From assembly GCA_016715245.1 (NCBI GenBank), contig JADKAS010000010.1, positions 62,001 to 126,000 of the forward strand: 64,000 nt of DNA, read 5' to 3'. Origin of the DNA: Saprospiraceae bacterium (lineage in GTDB: Bacteria; Bacteroidota; Bacteroidia; Chitinophagales; Saprospiraceae). Of the stretch, positions 22,301 to 30,973 are shown piece after piece. The position numbers and the translations under genes are program-made. Each line of letters opens with the position of its first letter. The first letter of the stretch is position 1. The notes beneath the pieces were generated by a model. The model was not told where the DNA came from. It searched no databases and worked only from the letters and a program-made list of their open reading frames with translations.

Positions 22301-22464
22301 CGTATGGTTATTTACTGGGTGACTTTGACATGAATGGTAAAATCAAGTTTGACAACCCGAATGACGACAAAAACATGATGTATGTTCAGTTATTATTCTA
22401 TCCGCTTAACCTTAACCAAGGTTACATTGCAAACTTTGACTTTTTTATTGAGCAACTACCTTAG
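16375..22464 (+). CDS. Secreted head-module protein 2 (2029 aa), Big_2 repeats and dockerin-like tail
   Basis: Signal peptide MKTRIFLAVAFLCSLFL, then the shared head (RRTQTNAQYSIVVP, GDTVKIFSIDVDR, GGGDFRNGFTIGG). From about residue 360 to 1400 there are 14 bacterial Ig-like group 2 repeats of about 75 residues, each of the form GTWxSxNPxVATVTNAGLV, with paired cysteines. A cadherin-like/tandem-95-type block (residues 1400-1690: DVSTND, FATTFRNTAVTLATLANDG, YTPANNFVGIIEYVYQVC) is also found in protein 3. The C-terminus has two copies of GDFDGNGKIKAANPGDD / GDFDMNGKIKFDNPNDD, calcium-loop repeats resembling dockerin. No T9SS type A or B tail is seen, so export beyond the periplasm and the anchoring mode are uncertain. 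Intact over 6 kb. Confidence 0.85.
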   Translation: MKTRIFLAVAFLCSLFLTPNVQAQVTSVNYQLKYNTDSCRYDAFIIINAGTATSVARRTQTNAQYSIVVPTGTGISVARSYMPLKDNQTYTGTEPAPWTITTSVIAPAAAPDYDFHSITPNLATASQYNNLASGDTVKIFSIDVDRINACGDSIWIFRNGIDPGSGAPGMGGGDFRNGFTIGGPSQRYNANSTQKNPPKPVIISALTTCSAGIEIDLTATTTACQGDLIYAWTGPFSYSSTTQDVSIFPSTVNNIGDYKVIVTDSLDCKDSITVTVTNKPNAGADQIVCAGSTNNISGTDPTSGTWSAQTGNPAGATLGLLPAGNATVTFTNAASGTYRFIYATPTCQDTMRFTVNAKPVVGITGSNNICRGATTMLSPTSGGTWVSNNPGVASVTNGGLVTGLAGGSATFTFTDGNGCTNITNAVTVNPPPTVAISGTSAVCIGSTTTLIPATGGTWVSLFPLIATVTNAGLVTGVSAGTGRFVFTETATGCISDTLNVTVRPVPTVSIASTTICIFGTTTLTPSSGGTWLSSNPLIATVSNAGLATGVGAGKVVFRWTETTTGCQSAPTDSLTVLPSPTVSLAHATRCIGVGTTASALPAGGTWVSLNTSVATIDANTGAITTLASGIATFRYTSLNGCQNTTSALTVNPGPTVLAGSNTLCPAGTTNLTPSTLGTWSSATPAVATVTNVGLVTALTAGTSVMTYTETSTGCQGSLTITVQARPLITAASPNPICVGFTSNATNTTGGSGTWTSLSPAIATINNSGLITGISVGTANVTFTSSTTFCTSLPTSITVINKPVVSITGPTQVCTGFTTTLSPTSGGTWTSSNTAVATVANDGTVTAVGPGTATFTFTQTGGCVSDPTAPITVFINPPTSFTGPNAICVGQTTTVTPTTGGTWSSSDVGVATITNAGLVSGISAGTAQLVYTQTATGCASSPLTVTVNPKPTVALTGPGNICIGGTSTVTPTSGGAWASSNNLVATITNGGVITGVAQGTAIFTFTSTAGCPSDPVISVAIMPKPTITMGPANICVGTTTTLTASTTGTWSSNNPGIATIHATTGVVTGVTAGLATFRFTSTDGCLSDNSGIVTINDKPIVVLNGPASICVGKTTNLSPTTGGTWQSTNLAVATISNAGLVTGISAGTARFIFTNTSTGCISDTSAVVTITQGPAVSITGDDELCIGETTNLSPNSGGTWASSSILVATVTNAGLVTAVSAGQATFVFTDAAGCKSDPTLPVIVHPKPTVAVSGPSTICVGGTTNLSPSSGGTWASSAAGIASVDNSGLVTGVSPGSATFIFTDTNTTCSSDATSPVTVAASPTPTITGPTDICIGGTTTLAPATGGTWVSNNPTVASVTNGGIVTSIGPGKVTFTFTLTATGCTSAAPTDTVSVSACLNPDFNATFVDVHVLGDVSTNDFTSPGTVYGPSAIMVSKPAGAVDVILVNADGTYDFVSNLVGKYVYTVAACTPPQVSGCPTAELTITVTDFVDPSAQPIANVDFATTFRNTAVTLATLANDGCMRVSGCSLNPASVTVITPPSSGSTSVNIATGDITYTPANNFVGIIEYVYQVCVTGQPANCATAKQIVTISDPAADNTTVALDDFAVGPQDTQISGNVSDNDSDPEGDYPLDVTPYTASPAEGDFELFADGSWTFDPAEWFFGPVEFTYTSCDTDGACADATLHLLIVPDLTIKVRVYLEGSLMENQGTSATDGRPMMRDNLRLNPFTGRRVIPNSDPFRFPVESPAFPINGTNAVDTVVLDIANTLGKPASWANPGTLVPSFQPVNTGVMTKFATIPNPSTVFSVTGQEAIVDWVYIELRSKSNNQTIIATRTGLLQRDGDVVDLDGIHGLRFPGLSVDDYYVVVRHFRHLGAMTDAPQTPAQLFDLVDFTTDDLPVFDFGTSHPVYTSVDFSGLAMNYEVYTGYRCLWAGDFDGNGKIKAANPGDDLNVVFFDVLDYPTNIPPYGNYNANFDFAYGYLLGDFDMNGKIKFDNPNDDKNMMYVQLLFYPLNLNQGYIANFDFFIEQLP

Positions 22465-22474
22465 GTAGTTATAT

Positions 22475-22551
22475 AATGAATCCCGATCGCATTCCGTCCT
22501 GATTTCGGACATAGGACGGAATGCTTTCGAGATCGGGATTCATTTTTTTAA
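22475..22551 (+). terminator. Long composite hairpin terminator after giant gene 2
   Basis: A 14-bp outer stem (22475-22488 with 22531-22544) is stacked on a 12-bp inner stem (22489-22500 with 22513-22524). The loop is 12 nt and a 6-nt bulge interrupts the 3' arm. A T run follows. A 17-nt palindrome also spans the stop codon (22454-22470). Confidence 0.85.
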
Positions 22552-22581
22552 TCTCGTTTTTTTTATTATAAAAGTTAGGAA

Positions 22582-25500
22582 ATGAAAATAAGAAGCTTAT
22601 GGTGTGCCATATTTTTTGGCGTACTGTTTTTCCAAAGTGGATTAAGCCAAATAACCAATTTGGACTATCAGATAAGATACAATACCACCACATGTCATTG
22701 GGATTGTTACATTATTATTAATGGAGGTTCAGCAACTTCAGCAAGTCACAGAACCCAGAGTAATGCCCAATATTCAATTGTAGTTCCTACAGGTGCTGTA
22801 GTAACAAAGGTGGCAAACTTTAACCCCAAACAGAATAACCTGAATTATACAGGTACGATTCCTACCGTATGGTCAGAAGGCAGTAGAATTGTTGCTCCCG
22901 CCATCATGCCGGGATCTGATTTTTACAGTTTTACCCCTTCCCTCAACCCAACATCATGGTTTAATAATCTGGCAGCTGGGGACACCATTAAACTTTTTTC
23001 ACTGAACATTTCACCTACTACAGGTTGTGGGTCCGGAATCAGGATTTTTAGAAATGGTATTGACCCTCCATCTTCCGCTCCCGGAATGGGAGGAGGTGAC
23101 TTTTCCAACGGATATACCCTTGGTGGAATCGCGCAAAGATACCGGGCTAATTTACCTCAGGTAAATCCTCCGGCACCAACATTAAATGCGTCAACTACTT
23201 GCAGCAGTGGTATAGAAATTGATCTTACAGCTTCTTCAACCGCATGTCTTGCTCCATTAACCTACAGCTGGCAAGGACCCAATGGTTTTACTGCCATCAC
23301 TCAGGATATAAGTATCAATCCTTCAACTTCTGCAAATAACGGTCAATATAATGTTACTGTCACCAATGCAAGAGGTTGTTCAGCAACTACATCAATTCAG
23401 GCCATCTCAAAACCAAATGCCGGAAATAATATTAACGGGTGCCCATCTATACAATATAATATTCAGGGCAATGATCCAAATACCGGAAGTTGGTCTGCTT
23501 TGGCGGGAAACCCCGCAGGAGCAACTTTAACATCGGGAGTAAATGGTGCTGCAACTGTTGATTTGGACAATACTGCCAGTGGAGTGTATTCATTTAGATA
23601 CAACACAGGTGCTTGTTCAGATACAGTTCATATCACTGCAAATCAAGTCAATGCAGGGGACAATCCACCTGCAGTGAGTTGTTACATTTCAGGTTCTGCT
23701 TCTTTGGCTGCAACAGGGACTGGTTTATGGTCTCTTGGAGTTGGAAGCTCAGGCACAGCAAATATTGCAAATCTGTCCGATCCGAATACAACCGTTTCAG
23801 GTTTCAGCGGACCGGGTACATACTTTTTTGTCTGGACTAGTGGACCTTGCTCCGACATTGTACAACTCACGGTTAATGATGATTGCAGTTGTGCAATTAC
23901 CAACAACAATTTAACCGCACCTAATCCATCTTTATTCTGTGGATTATCAGGAAATATTAATATTAATGGTTCCAACGCATCTCCTTCAGGAGGTGAATAT
24001 TTGTGGATTTACAGCCTGAACAATGGGTTGTTTTCTGCTGCTCCCGGAACCAATAATCAGCAAAATTATACAACAACTAATTTAGGTCAGGGCTCGCACA
24101 GATTCAGAAGAATCTATAGTCTGCCGAGTGCTCCCGGTTGTGTTGATACTAGTAATGTGTTATTACTAACCGTAAACAATACTCCGGCTACACCGACCAA
24201 TCTCATTGCAAATCCCAATCCTTCCTGTATCGGTCAGATTATCAATCTGAGCGTTACCAATATAGGAGGAAATACATATACTTGGACCGCATCATCAGTG
24301 AATGCGGGATTAAGTAATTCAACTTCAGCGACGGCTACAATGAATCCTGTTGTGTCAGGGACGTATTCAGTGACAGTTACTGCAAACGCAAATGGATGTT
24401 CTTCTACACCAGCTACAGTTTCAGTACAGGTATTTGATACGCCTCCGACACCAAACATCAACACAGTTGCATTTACAAACCCTACCGTTTGTAATGGAAC
24501 GGATGGAACAATATCGATTTCAGGTCTTGCGGCATCTACCACTTATTCTATAAATTATACAAGAAATAGTGTAAACCAGTCAGCTAATGTGACAACATCA
24601 GCAGGTGGTGTTGCCATCATCATCGGCTTGAATGCTGGAACGTACGCCAATTTTGTGGTGGTAAGCGCAAACGGATGTCCTTCGGGAACCTACGCAGGAC
24701 CGGTTAATCTTGTAGATCCTAATGCACCGGCGGCTCCTTCCAATCTGGCAGCAAGCCCAAATCCGGCGTGCGCAAATACACCCATAAGTTTGTCCGTAAC
24801 CAATAATCCCGGAGCAACCTATACATGGTCTGCGTCAAGCCCTAATGCTGGTCTTGGCAACAGTATAACAAATACAAACAGTATGCTGCCAACAGTGGCA
24901 GGTTTTTATAATATTAATGTTACCCAAACTGTTGCCGGATGTACCTCACCTGCGGCAACATTAGGTGTTTCTGTAAATTCATCGCCACCTACGCCGACGG
25001 CAGGAACAGTAACTTCAACAAACCCGACAACGTGCAGTGGTACGAACGGAAGTATTACTCTTTCAGGTTATCTTATCAGTACATCTTACACAGTGGAATA
25101 TGTATTTAATAGTAATACTGTCTCAACACAAATTTCCAGTAATGGGGCAGGAAATATTATTATAGGAGGCCTGGCTGCAGGTTCTTATTCTAATTTTAAA
25201 ATTACCAATGTTTCAGGTTGTTCATCAGCTGTGTATCCGGGTCCGGTAGTATTGACAAATCCTTCTGTTCCGGCGGCTCCAACAAATCTGACAGCCAATC
25301 CTAATCCGGTTTGTCTTGGGTTTTCATCTACACTAACTGTTACCAATACAGCAGGTGCTTCATATAGCTGGACAGCAAGCAATGCGAATGCAGGTTTAAA
25401 TCCATCAACTTCATCTTCAGTAACTATGGCCCCGACCAGTGCGGGTTCTTATTCTATAAGTGTTACCCAAACTATAGCTGGTTGTACTTCCCCGGCTTCA

Positions 25501-28500
25501 ACCATCAGTGTTGTTGTAAATCCTGCTGCCCCGGTTCTTACCGGAGTTACGGGTACCAACCCGACCAGTTGTAACGGAAGTAATGGAATTATAACTATTT
25601 CTGGTGTAGCCAATTTTGTAACCTATACCGTCAATTACTTGAAAAACGGCAACCCTGTTTCTGCATCTTTGACATCAAATGGTTCAGGTCAATTGTTAAT
25701 TATTGACTTGACTTCAGGATTATACACTGTCTTTACTGTGACTACGGCTTCAAATTGTACTTCCAATACATTAGCTGGACCGGTCATTTTAAGTGATCCA
25801 AATGCACCTTCTGCTCCGGTTAATCTTGCAGCGAACCCTAACCCTGTTTGTGCAGGAGTCACTGTCAACCTTTCTGTAACCAACAATCCGGGAGCAACAT
25901 ATTCATGGTCAGCGTCAAATGCAAATGCAGGCCTCGTAAGTTCTTCCGGAAGCGCTACTACAATGGTTTCAAATGTTGCCGCAACCTATACCATTTTTGT
26001 TACACAAACTGTCGGCGGATGTACTTCACCTTCGGCATCAGTTCAGGTGGTAGTAAACCCACTTCCGGCAACTCCGGTAGCAGGGCAGTTTACTTCAACG
26101 AATCCAACAATTTGTAGTGGTACAGATGGTTCCATCAGTATTTCCGGTTTAACCGCCAATGCAACCTTTACAATTAATTATTCAAAAAACAATACACCTC
26201 AAAGTGCAGTTCTTACAGCAAATACATTGGGAGTTGTCACCATAACGAACCTGACTTCAGGAACATACAACAATTTCCGTATTACCAACAGCAATAATTG
26301 TCAATCCGGTGTATCTACACACAGCCTTAACCTTATTGATCCTAACGCACCTTCCATTCCACAAAATATCACGGCCATCCCAAATCCCGTTTGCTTAGGA
26401 AATGTAGTTAATGTCAGTGTGACCAATACGGCTGGTGCCACCTATACATGGACAGCCTCTTCTGTCAATGCAGGTTTGGCAAATTCGTCAACAAATACGA
26501 ATTCTTTGACTCCAACGGTAGTTGGCTCATTTGTAATCAGTGTTATTCAAACAATTGCGGGTTGTACATCTGCTGCTGCCACAATTACTGTTACTGTTAA
26601 TGCAAATCCTCCTGCGTTGAGTATATCAAACGTCAATGGAGTGAATCCTACTTCATGCGGTGGTAATAACGGCGAAATCGTATTTTCAGGTCTTGTAGCC
26701 AACGCAGTATATACTTTACAATACAATGCCGGAGCTTCTGTTTTGACAACTAACATTACGGCTGACGCTTCAGGTATTGCAAAACTTACAGGACTGACGG
26801 CAGGAACGTATTCCAATTTCAGAATAACTAACGCCGCTCTGTGTCCATCCAATACGTTTACAGGTCCGATTATCTTATCTGACCCGAGTGCACCTCCTGC
26901 GCCATCCAACCTTACAGCAGTACCAAATCCTGCCTGTATGGGTGTGACCGTCAACATGAGTGCCACGGGTGTTCAGGGCGCCACTTTCAGCTGGTCAGCA
27001 AGTTCTCTGGCAGCTGGTATGGGTAGTTCAAATACAAATACAAATTGGCTGATGCCTCTGTCAGCTGGTTCATACACTATAACCGTAACACAATCTACAG
27101 GTAGTTGTACATCTCCTGCAGCGACGGTGAGTGTTGTAATCAATGCATTGCCACCAACACCTAATGCAGGTAATTTTTCTTCTTCCAATCCTTCTGTTTG
27201 TACAGGAAATGATGGATCAATATCCATAAGCGGATATATTTCCAATCAAACGTACCTGATAAATTACGACAAAAACGGAAATGCGGCTACAGCAAATATT
27301 ACTGCCAACACATCCGGAGTTTTGGTTTTGACCAATCTTACAGCAGGAGTATACAGTAATTTTATGATTACAAATTCAACAAATTGTGTCTCAGGTGTGT
27401 ATGCAGGACCGGTAAATCTAAGCGATCCGAATTTACCTGCTGCACCGGTCAACCTTACTGCCAACCCAAATCCTGTTTGTTTGGGAACTACTGTTAATCT
27501 TAGTGTTAACAACACAGTAGGAGCAACATACACCTGGACTATTTCATCACCAAACGGAGGTTTGGGTACAAGTACAGTTAATACAAATGTAATGAATGCT
27601 TTGGTTGCAGGAACATTTACAGTTCAGGTTTCGCAAACGATAGCAGGTTGTACATCACCAAATTCAGCTGTTCAGGTTGTCGTGAATGACAATCCTACTA
27701 CACCTGATGCCAATACGGTATCAAAAAATGATCCTACATGCGACCTTTCCAATGGAAGCATTAGTATTCTTAATCTGGCAGCCAGCTCAGGTTATACCGT
27801 TCATTATTTATTCAACGGATCACCGAGAACATTTACAGGCAACAGTAATGGAAATGGAGTTATCACATTTGGTAATCTTCAAAGTGGACAATATACAAAT
27901 TTCAGGTTGGTAAATGCTTTGGGTTGCACTTCCGGAATTTATGCCGGTCCTGTTGTGTTGGTCAATCCGGGACTTCCGCAGGCACCAAATGGAATCCGCG
28001 TATTGCCTGATTTTATATGTGTTAAAAATAATGTGGAGATAAGCGTAAATCCAGTGCAGGGTGCCACTTATTCATGGGTAGCCTCCAGTCCTTTGGCTGG
28101 TTTGGTTCCATCTTCAGGTGCCATTGCCAATATGGTACCTACGCAACCTGGTTTATATTCAGTAAGTGTTACACAGACCATCAATGGATGTACTTCACCA
28201 CCAGCAACTACATTGGTTGAAGTGAGAGGAGACTGTTTCAACCCTGATTTTGATGTAACCTATGTAAATGTTGAAGTTACAGGTGATGTCAGTACCAATG
28301 ATGGTATTACTTCCCCTTTCTATAATAATATTAAGGCCGTTTCAGGTAATCCGTCATCGTGTGTACCCGTGCTTCAGAATAATGGTACCTATGTCTTTAC
28401 TTGCGGAGTTGCCGGAGTATATTATTTTGAAATAAATTCATGCGGAGCCAATTGTGAAAGTGTTCCATTGGTTATAACCGTATTGGATGATACTTCCAAT

Positions 28501-30774
28501 AATAAACCACCGGTAGTCAATCATGATTATGCCCGAACCAAAATGAATGTACCGGTTAAAATTAATATTCTTGCCAATGACAAGTGTCAGAACGTGGCGA
28601 ATTGTACGCTAAACCTGCCTACAATGGTAATTCCGCCAACACGCGGAACATACAGTATTAATACAGGTATTTACACACCAACAAACAATTTTATTGGTAT
28701 CGATTCATTTCAATACCAGGTTTGTCAAACCCCTGTTGCCTCCCCTGTCAACTGCAGAAGAGCATGGGTGTATGTGACTATCATATCCACACAGGCAAAA
28801 AATATTACCAATGCAATGGATGACTACGCACAAACTCCTTGGAACACTCCTTTAAACAAAGGTGTTTCAGATGGATTGTTAGGAAATGATACAGATCCTG
28901 AAAATGATTTTCAGACAGTGGTCCCTTTCAGTTCTTCTATACCAAATGTAGGCTCTATCAATGTCAATACCGACGGAAGTTATTCATTTTTACCTGCAAC
29001 AGGATTTTTCGGTCCGTATTTCTGGACATATCAGGTATGTGACGACAATTTGTCTAGTGCCTGTGATGAGGCAACTCTTCACATTTTGGTAGAACCTGAA
29101 AACCTTACAGGAAGAATTGGAAATTACATATGGCTTGATAGTAACGGCGACGGAATTCAAAATTCAAGTGAAAATGGAATGGGGAATTGTGAAGTCAGGC
29201 TGTACAATGATTCAGGAATTATGGTATCCAGTATGAACACGGATGGAACCGGATATTATATGTTTGACAATATTGAAGCAGGATCGTATTATACAAGAGT
29301 TATGACACCTGCAAATTATGTTTATTCTCCACCTCACGTTGGCGATACTAATTTAGACAGTGACATTACTGGTGTTTTAGGTCAGGGAACCACCAACTTT
29401 TTTACTGTCACGGCCGGTGAAAACAGAATGGATATTGATGCTGGCTTGTATGAGTGTTCTGACATTTCAGGTAGATTATGGTATGACTACCTTAAAAATG
29501 ATATCAGAGATAATTTTGAAAACGGTCTTGGTGGTATCTTTGTTATCCTTTGGAGAAAAGTAAACGGTACTTTTGTGAAATGGAGTGAAACCACTACAGG
29601 ACAATTGCCGGGTACCGCTTCTGAAGACGGATATTTTATTTTTGACTGCGTTCCTCCGGGAGAATATTATGTCGAGGTTGACCTTCCTCTCATCGGTTTG
29701 GTAAGAGTCAGACCAAATATCGGAAACGATCCTAACAGAGACAGCGATATTACCAATGCAAATGGTCATATGACGACCAATACATTTTTCTTACAATCCG
29801 GTCAGAATAAATCAGATATTGGCGGTGGATTTTACCCTATGGCCACAGCCGGAAATCTTGTGTGGATTGATGAAAATTCAAATGGTATTCAGGATGTACA
29901 GGAACATGCAGTCAGAGGTGTTGTGGTTGAAGCACGTGATGCCCAGACGCATCAGGTTAAAGGAACCGCTGTCACCAATGAAGCTGGACATTATGCTATT
30001 GAATATCTTGAAAAAACGGATGTATATCTGAAGTTTCAGTTACCAACAGAATATCAAAGTTATTCAAGAACCTATGCCAGAATCGGTGATGATGCTGTTG
30101 ACAGTGATGTTGATAATACCTTTGGTCCTATGACAACCAGGGCGGTTGCGATGGAACCGGGAATTGTAAATCAAAAAATTGATATGGGAATTGTTCTGGG
30201 AGGTTTACCGGTTTCATGGGTCAACGTTGAAGTCTTTAAAGACAATAACGAAGAACATATCATCAAATGGGAAACCGCCAATGAAATTAATCTCAGCCAT
30301 TACATTGTAGAAAGAAGTTTATATTCAGCTGATCATTTTGTAGAAATACAAAGTTTGATTTATCCTCATCAAGGTCAAAATATTAATAAAATTTATACCA
30401 CTTCAGATAGGGATATTCAAAAATCAGGTGTCTATTATTACAGAATCAAACAAGTTGATTTGGATGGTAAATATTCGTATAGCAAAACAGTATCCATCAG
30501 AAGAACTAACGATTTGGAGGTTTCGATTTATCCTTCTCCGGCAGCAGGTCAAACCAAAGCATTCATTTCTTTACCTTATGATACTGATGTTACCATTGAT
30601 TTGTATGATGGGGCTTCCAGATTTGTCACAACACTTTTAAAAACCGAAAGGTTTGAAAAAGGTGATCACGAAATTCAACTCGATTTATCAAATGTTAAAA
30701 GTGGTTTGTACACATTAAATATTAAAATGGGAGATGAAATTATCAGTGAAAAACTGGTCGTTCTCGATAAATAA
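22582..30774 (+). CDS. Secreted head-module protein 3 (2730 aa), SdrD_B modules and T9SS type A tail
   Basis: Signal peptide MKIRSLWCAIFFGVLFFQSG, then the shared head (HRTQSNAQYSIVVP, GDTIKLFSLNISP). One CDC block (DDCSCAITNNNLTAP) comes early. From about residue 530 to 1880 a two-part repeat recurs: an Ig-like unit (ANPNPVCLGTTVNLSVNN, ending QTIAGCTSP; eight copies) and a SprB-like unit (NPTVCNGTDGTISISGL, ending in AGPV; seven copies). The cadherin-like block shared with protein 2 follows, then three SdrD_B/Cna-B-like domains (GNYIWLDSNGDGIQNSSENG, GRLWYDYLKNDIRDN, GNLVWIDENSNGIQDVQEH). A linker domain (SWVNVEVFKDNNEEHIIKW) leads to a type A sorting domain (LEVSIYPSPAAGQTKAFISL). Likely a surface fibre or adhesin. 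Intact over 8.2 kb. Confidence 0.87.
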   Translation: MKIRSLWCAIFFGVLFFQSGLSQITNLDYQIRYNTTTCHWDCYIIINGGSATSASHRTQSNAQYSIVVPTGAVVTKVANFNPKQNNLNYTGTIPTVWSEGSRIVAPAIMPGSDFYSFTPSLNPTSWFNNLAAGDTIKLFSLNISPTTGCGSGIRIFRNGIDPPSSAPGMGGGDFSNGYTLGGIAQRYRANLPQVNPPAPTLNASTTCSSGIEIDLTASSTACLAPLTYSWQGPNGFTAITQDISINPSTSANNGQYNVTVTNARGCSATTSIQAISKPNAGNNINGCPSIQYNIQGNDPNTGSWSALAGNPAGATLTSGVNGAATVDLDNTASGVYSFRYNTGACSDTVHITANQVNAGDNPPAVSCYISGSASLAATGTGLWSLGVGSSGTANIANLSDPNTTVSGFSGPGTYFFVWTSGPCSDIVQLTVNDDCSCAITNNNLTAPNPSLFCGLSGNININGSNASPSGGEYLWIYSLNNGLFSAAPGTNNQQNYTTTNLGQGSHRFRRIYSLPSAPGCVDTSNVLLLTVNNTPATPTNLIANPNPSCIGQIINLSVTNIGGNTYTWTASSVNAGLSNSTSATATMNPVVSGTYSVTVTANANGCSSTPATVSVQVFDTPPTPNINTVAFTNPTVCNGTDGTISISGLAASTTYSINYTRNSVNQSANVTTSAGGVAIIIGLNAGTYANFVVVSANGCPSGTYAGPVNLVDPNAPAAPSNLAASPNPACANTPISLSVTNNPGATYTWSASSPNAGLGNSITNTNSMLPTVAGFYNINVTQTVAGCTSPAATLGVSVNSSPPTPTAGTVTSTNPTTCSGTNGSITLSGYLISTSYTVEYVFNSNTVSTQISSNGAGNIIIGGLAAGSYSNFKITNVSGCSSAVYPGPVVLTNPSVPAAPTNLTANPNPVCLGFSSTLTVTNTAGASYSWTASNANAGLNPSTSSSVTMAPTSAGSYSISVTQTIAGCTSPASTISVVVNPAAPVLTGVTGTNPTSCNGSNGIITISGVANFVTYTVNYLKNGNPVSASLTSNGSGQLLIIDLTSGLYTVFTVTTASNCTSNTLAGPVILSDPNAPSAPVNLAANPNPVCAGVTVNLSVTNNPGATYSWSASNANAGLVSSSGSATTMVSNVAATYTIFVTQTVGGCTSPSASVQVVVNPLPATPVAGQFTSTNPTICSGTDGSISISGLTANATFTINYSKNNTPQSAVLTANTLGVVTITNLTSGTYNNFRITNSNNCQSGVSTHSLNLIDPNAPSIPQNITAIPNPVCLGNVVNVSVTNTAGATYTWTASSVNAGLANSSTNTNSLTPTVVGSFVISVIQTIAGCTSAAATITVTVNANPPALSISNVNGVNPTSCGGNNGEIVFSGLVANAVYTLQYNAGASVLTTNITADASGIAKLTGLTAGTYSNFRITNAALCPSNTFTGPIILSDPSAPPAPSNLTAVPNPACMGVTVNMSATGVQGATFSWSASSLAAGMGSSNTNTNWLMPLSAGSYTITVTQSTGSCTSPAATVSVVINALPPTPNAGNFSSSNPSVCTGNDGSISISGYISNQTYLINYDKNGNAATANITANTSGVLVLTNLTAGVYSNFMITNSTNCVSGVYAGPVNLSDPNLPAAPVNLTANPNPVCLGTTVNLSVNNTVGATYTWTISSPNGGLGTSTVNTNVMNALVAGTFTVQVSQTIAGCTSPNSAVQVVVNDNPTTPDANTVSKNDPTCDLSNGSISILNLAASSGYTVHYLFNGSPRTFTGNSNGNGVITFGNLQSGQYTNFRLVNALGCTSGIYAGPVVLVNPGLPQAPNGIRVLPDFICVKNNVEISVNPVQGATYSWVASSPLAGLVPSSGAIANMVPTQPGLYSVSVTQTINGCTSPPATTLVEVRGDCFNPDFDVTYVNVEVTGDVSTNDGITSPFYNNIKAVSGNPSSCVPVLQNNGTYVFTCGVAGVYYFEINSCGANCESVPLVITVLDDTSNNKPPVVNHDYARTKMNVPVKINILANDKCQNVANCTLNLPTMVIPPTRGTYSINTGIYTPTNNFIGIDSFQYQVCQTPVASPVNCRRAWVYVTIISTQAKNITNAMDDYAQTPWNTPLNKGVSDGLLGNDTDPENDFQTVVPFSSSIPNVGSINVNTDGSYSFLPATGFFGPYFWTYQVCDDNLSSACDEATLHILVEPENLTGRIGNYIWLDSNGDGIQNSSENGMGNCEVRLYNDSGIMVSSMNTDGTGYYMFDNIEAGSYYTRVMTPANYVYSPPHVGDTNLDSDITGVLGQGTTNFFTVTAGENRMDIDAGLYECSDISGRLWYDYLKNDIRDNFENGLGGIFVILWRKVNGTFVKWSETTTGQLPGTASEDGYFIFDCVPPGEYYVEVDLPLIGLVRVRPNIGNDPNRDSDITNANGHMTTNTFFLQSGQNKSDIGGGFYPMATAGNLVWIDENSNGIQDVQEHAVRGVVVEARDAQTHQVKGTAVTNEAGHYAIEYLEKTDVYLKFQLPTEYQSYSRTYARIGDDAVDSDVDNTFGPMTTRAVAMEPGIVNQKIDMGIVLGGLPVSWVNVEVFKDNNEEHIIKWETANEINLSHYIVERSLYSADHFVEIQSLIYPHQGQNINKIYTTSDRDIQKSGVYYYRIKQVDLDGKYSYSKTVSIRRTNDLEVSIYPSPAAGQTKAFISLPYDTDVTIDLYDGASRFVTTLLKTERFEKGDHEIQLDLSNVKSGLYTLNIKMGDEIISEKLVVLDK

Positions 30775-30782
30775 ATTTTACA

Positions 30783-30818
30783 TTCAGGGAAAAGGTTTCA
30801 GACCTTTTCCCTGAAAAT
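30783..30818 (+). terminator. Perfect hairpin after giant gene 3
   Basis: A 14-bp perfect stem, 30783-30796 with 30802-30815, closes a 5-nt loop 8 nt after the stop codon. The following T tract is weak, so efficiency is uncertain. Confidence 0.75.
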
Positions 30819-30973
30819 AATATAAACCAAAAAACCGACTAAGCTTTTCCCTGCAAAGGATATTCAATAATTATTATTGATTCTTCAGCGGCAAACCTTG
30901 GCGTGGTGCTAACTTAACTTTTTCAATTATACGATTTTAATTGTAAGTTTTTTCAATTTCAAGGTAACTCAAC

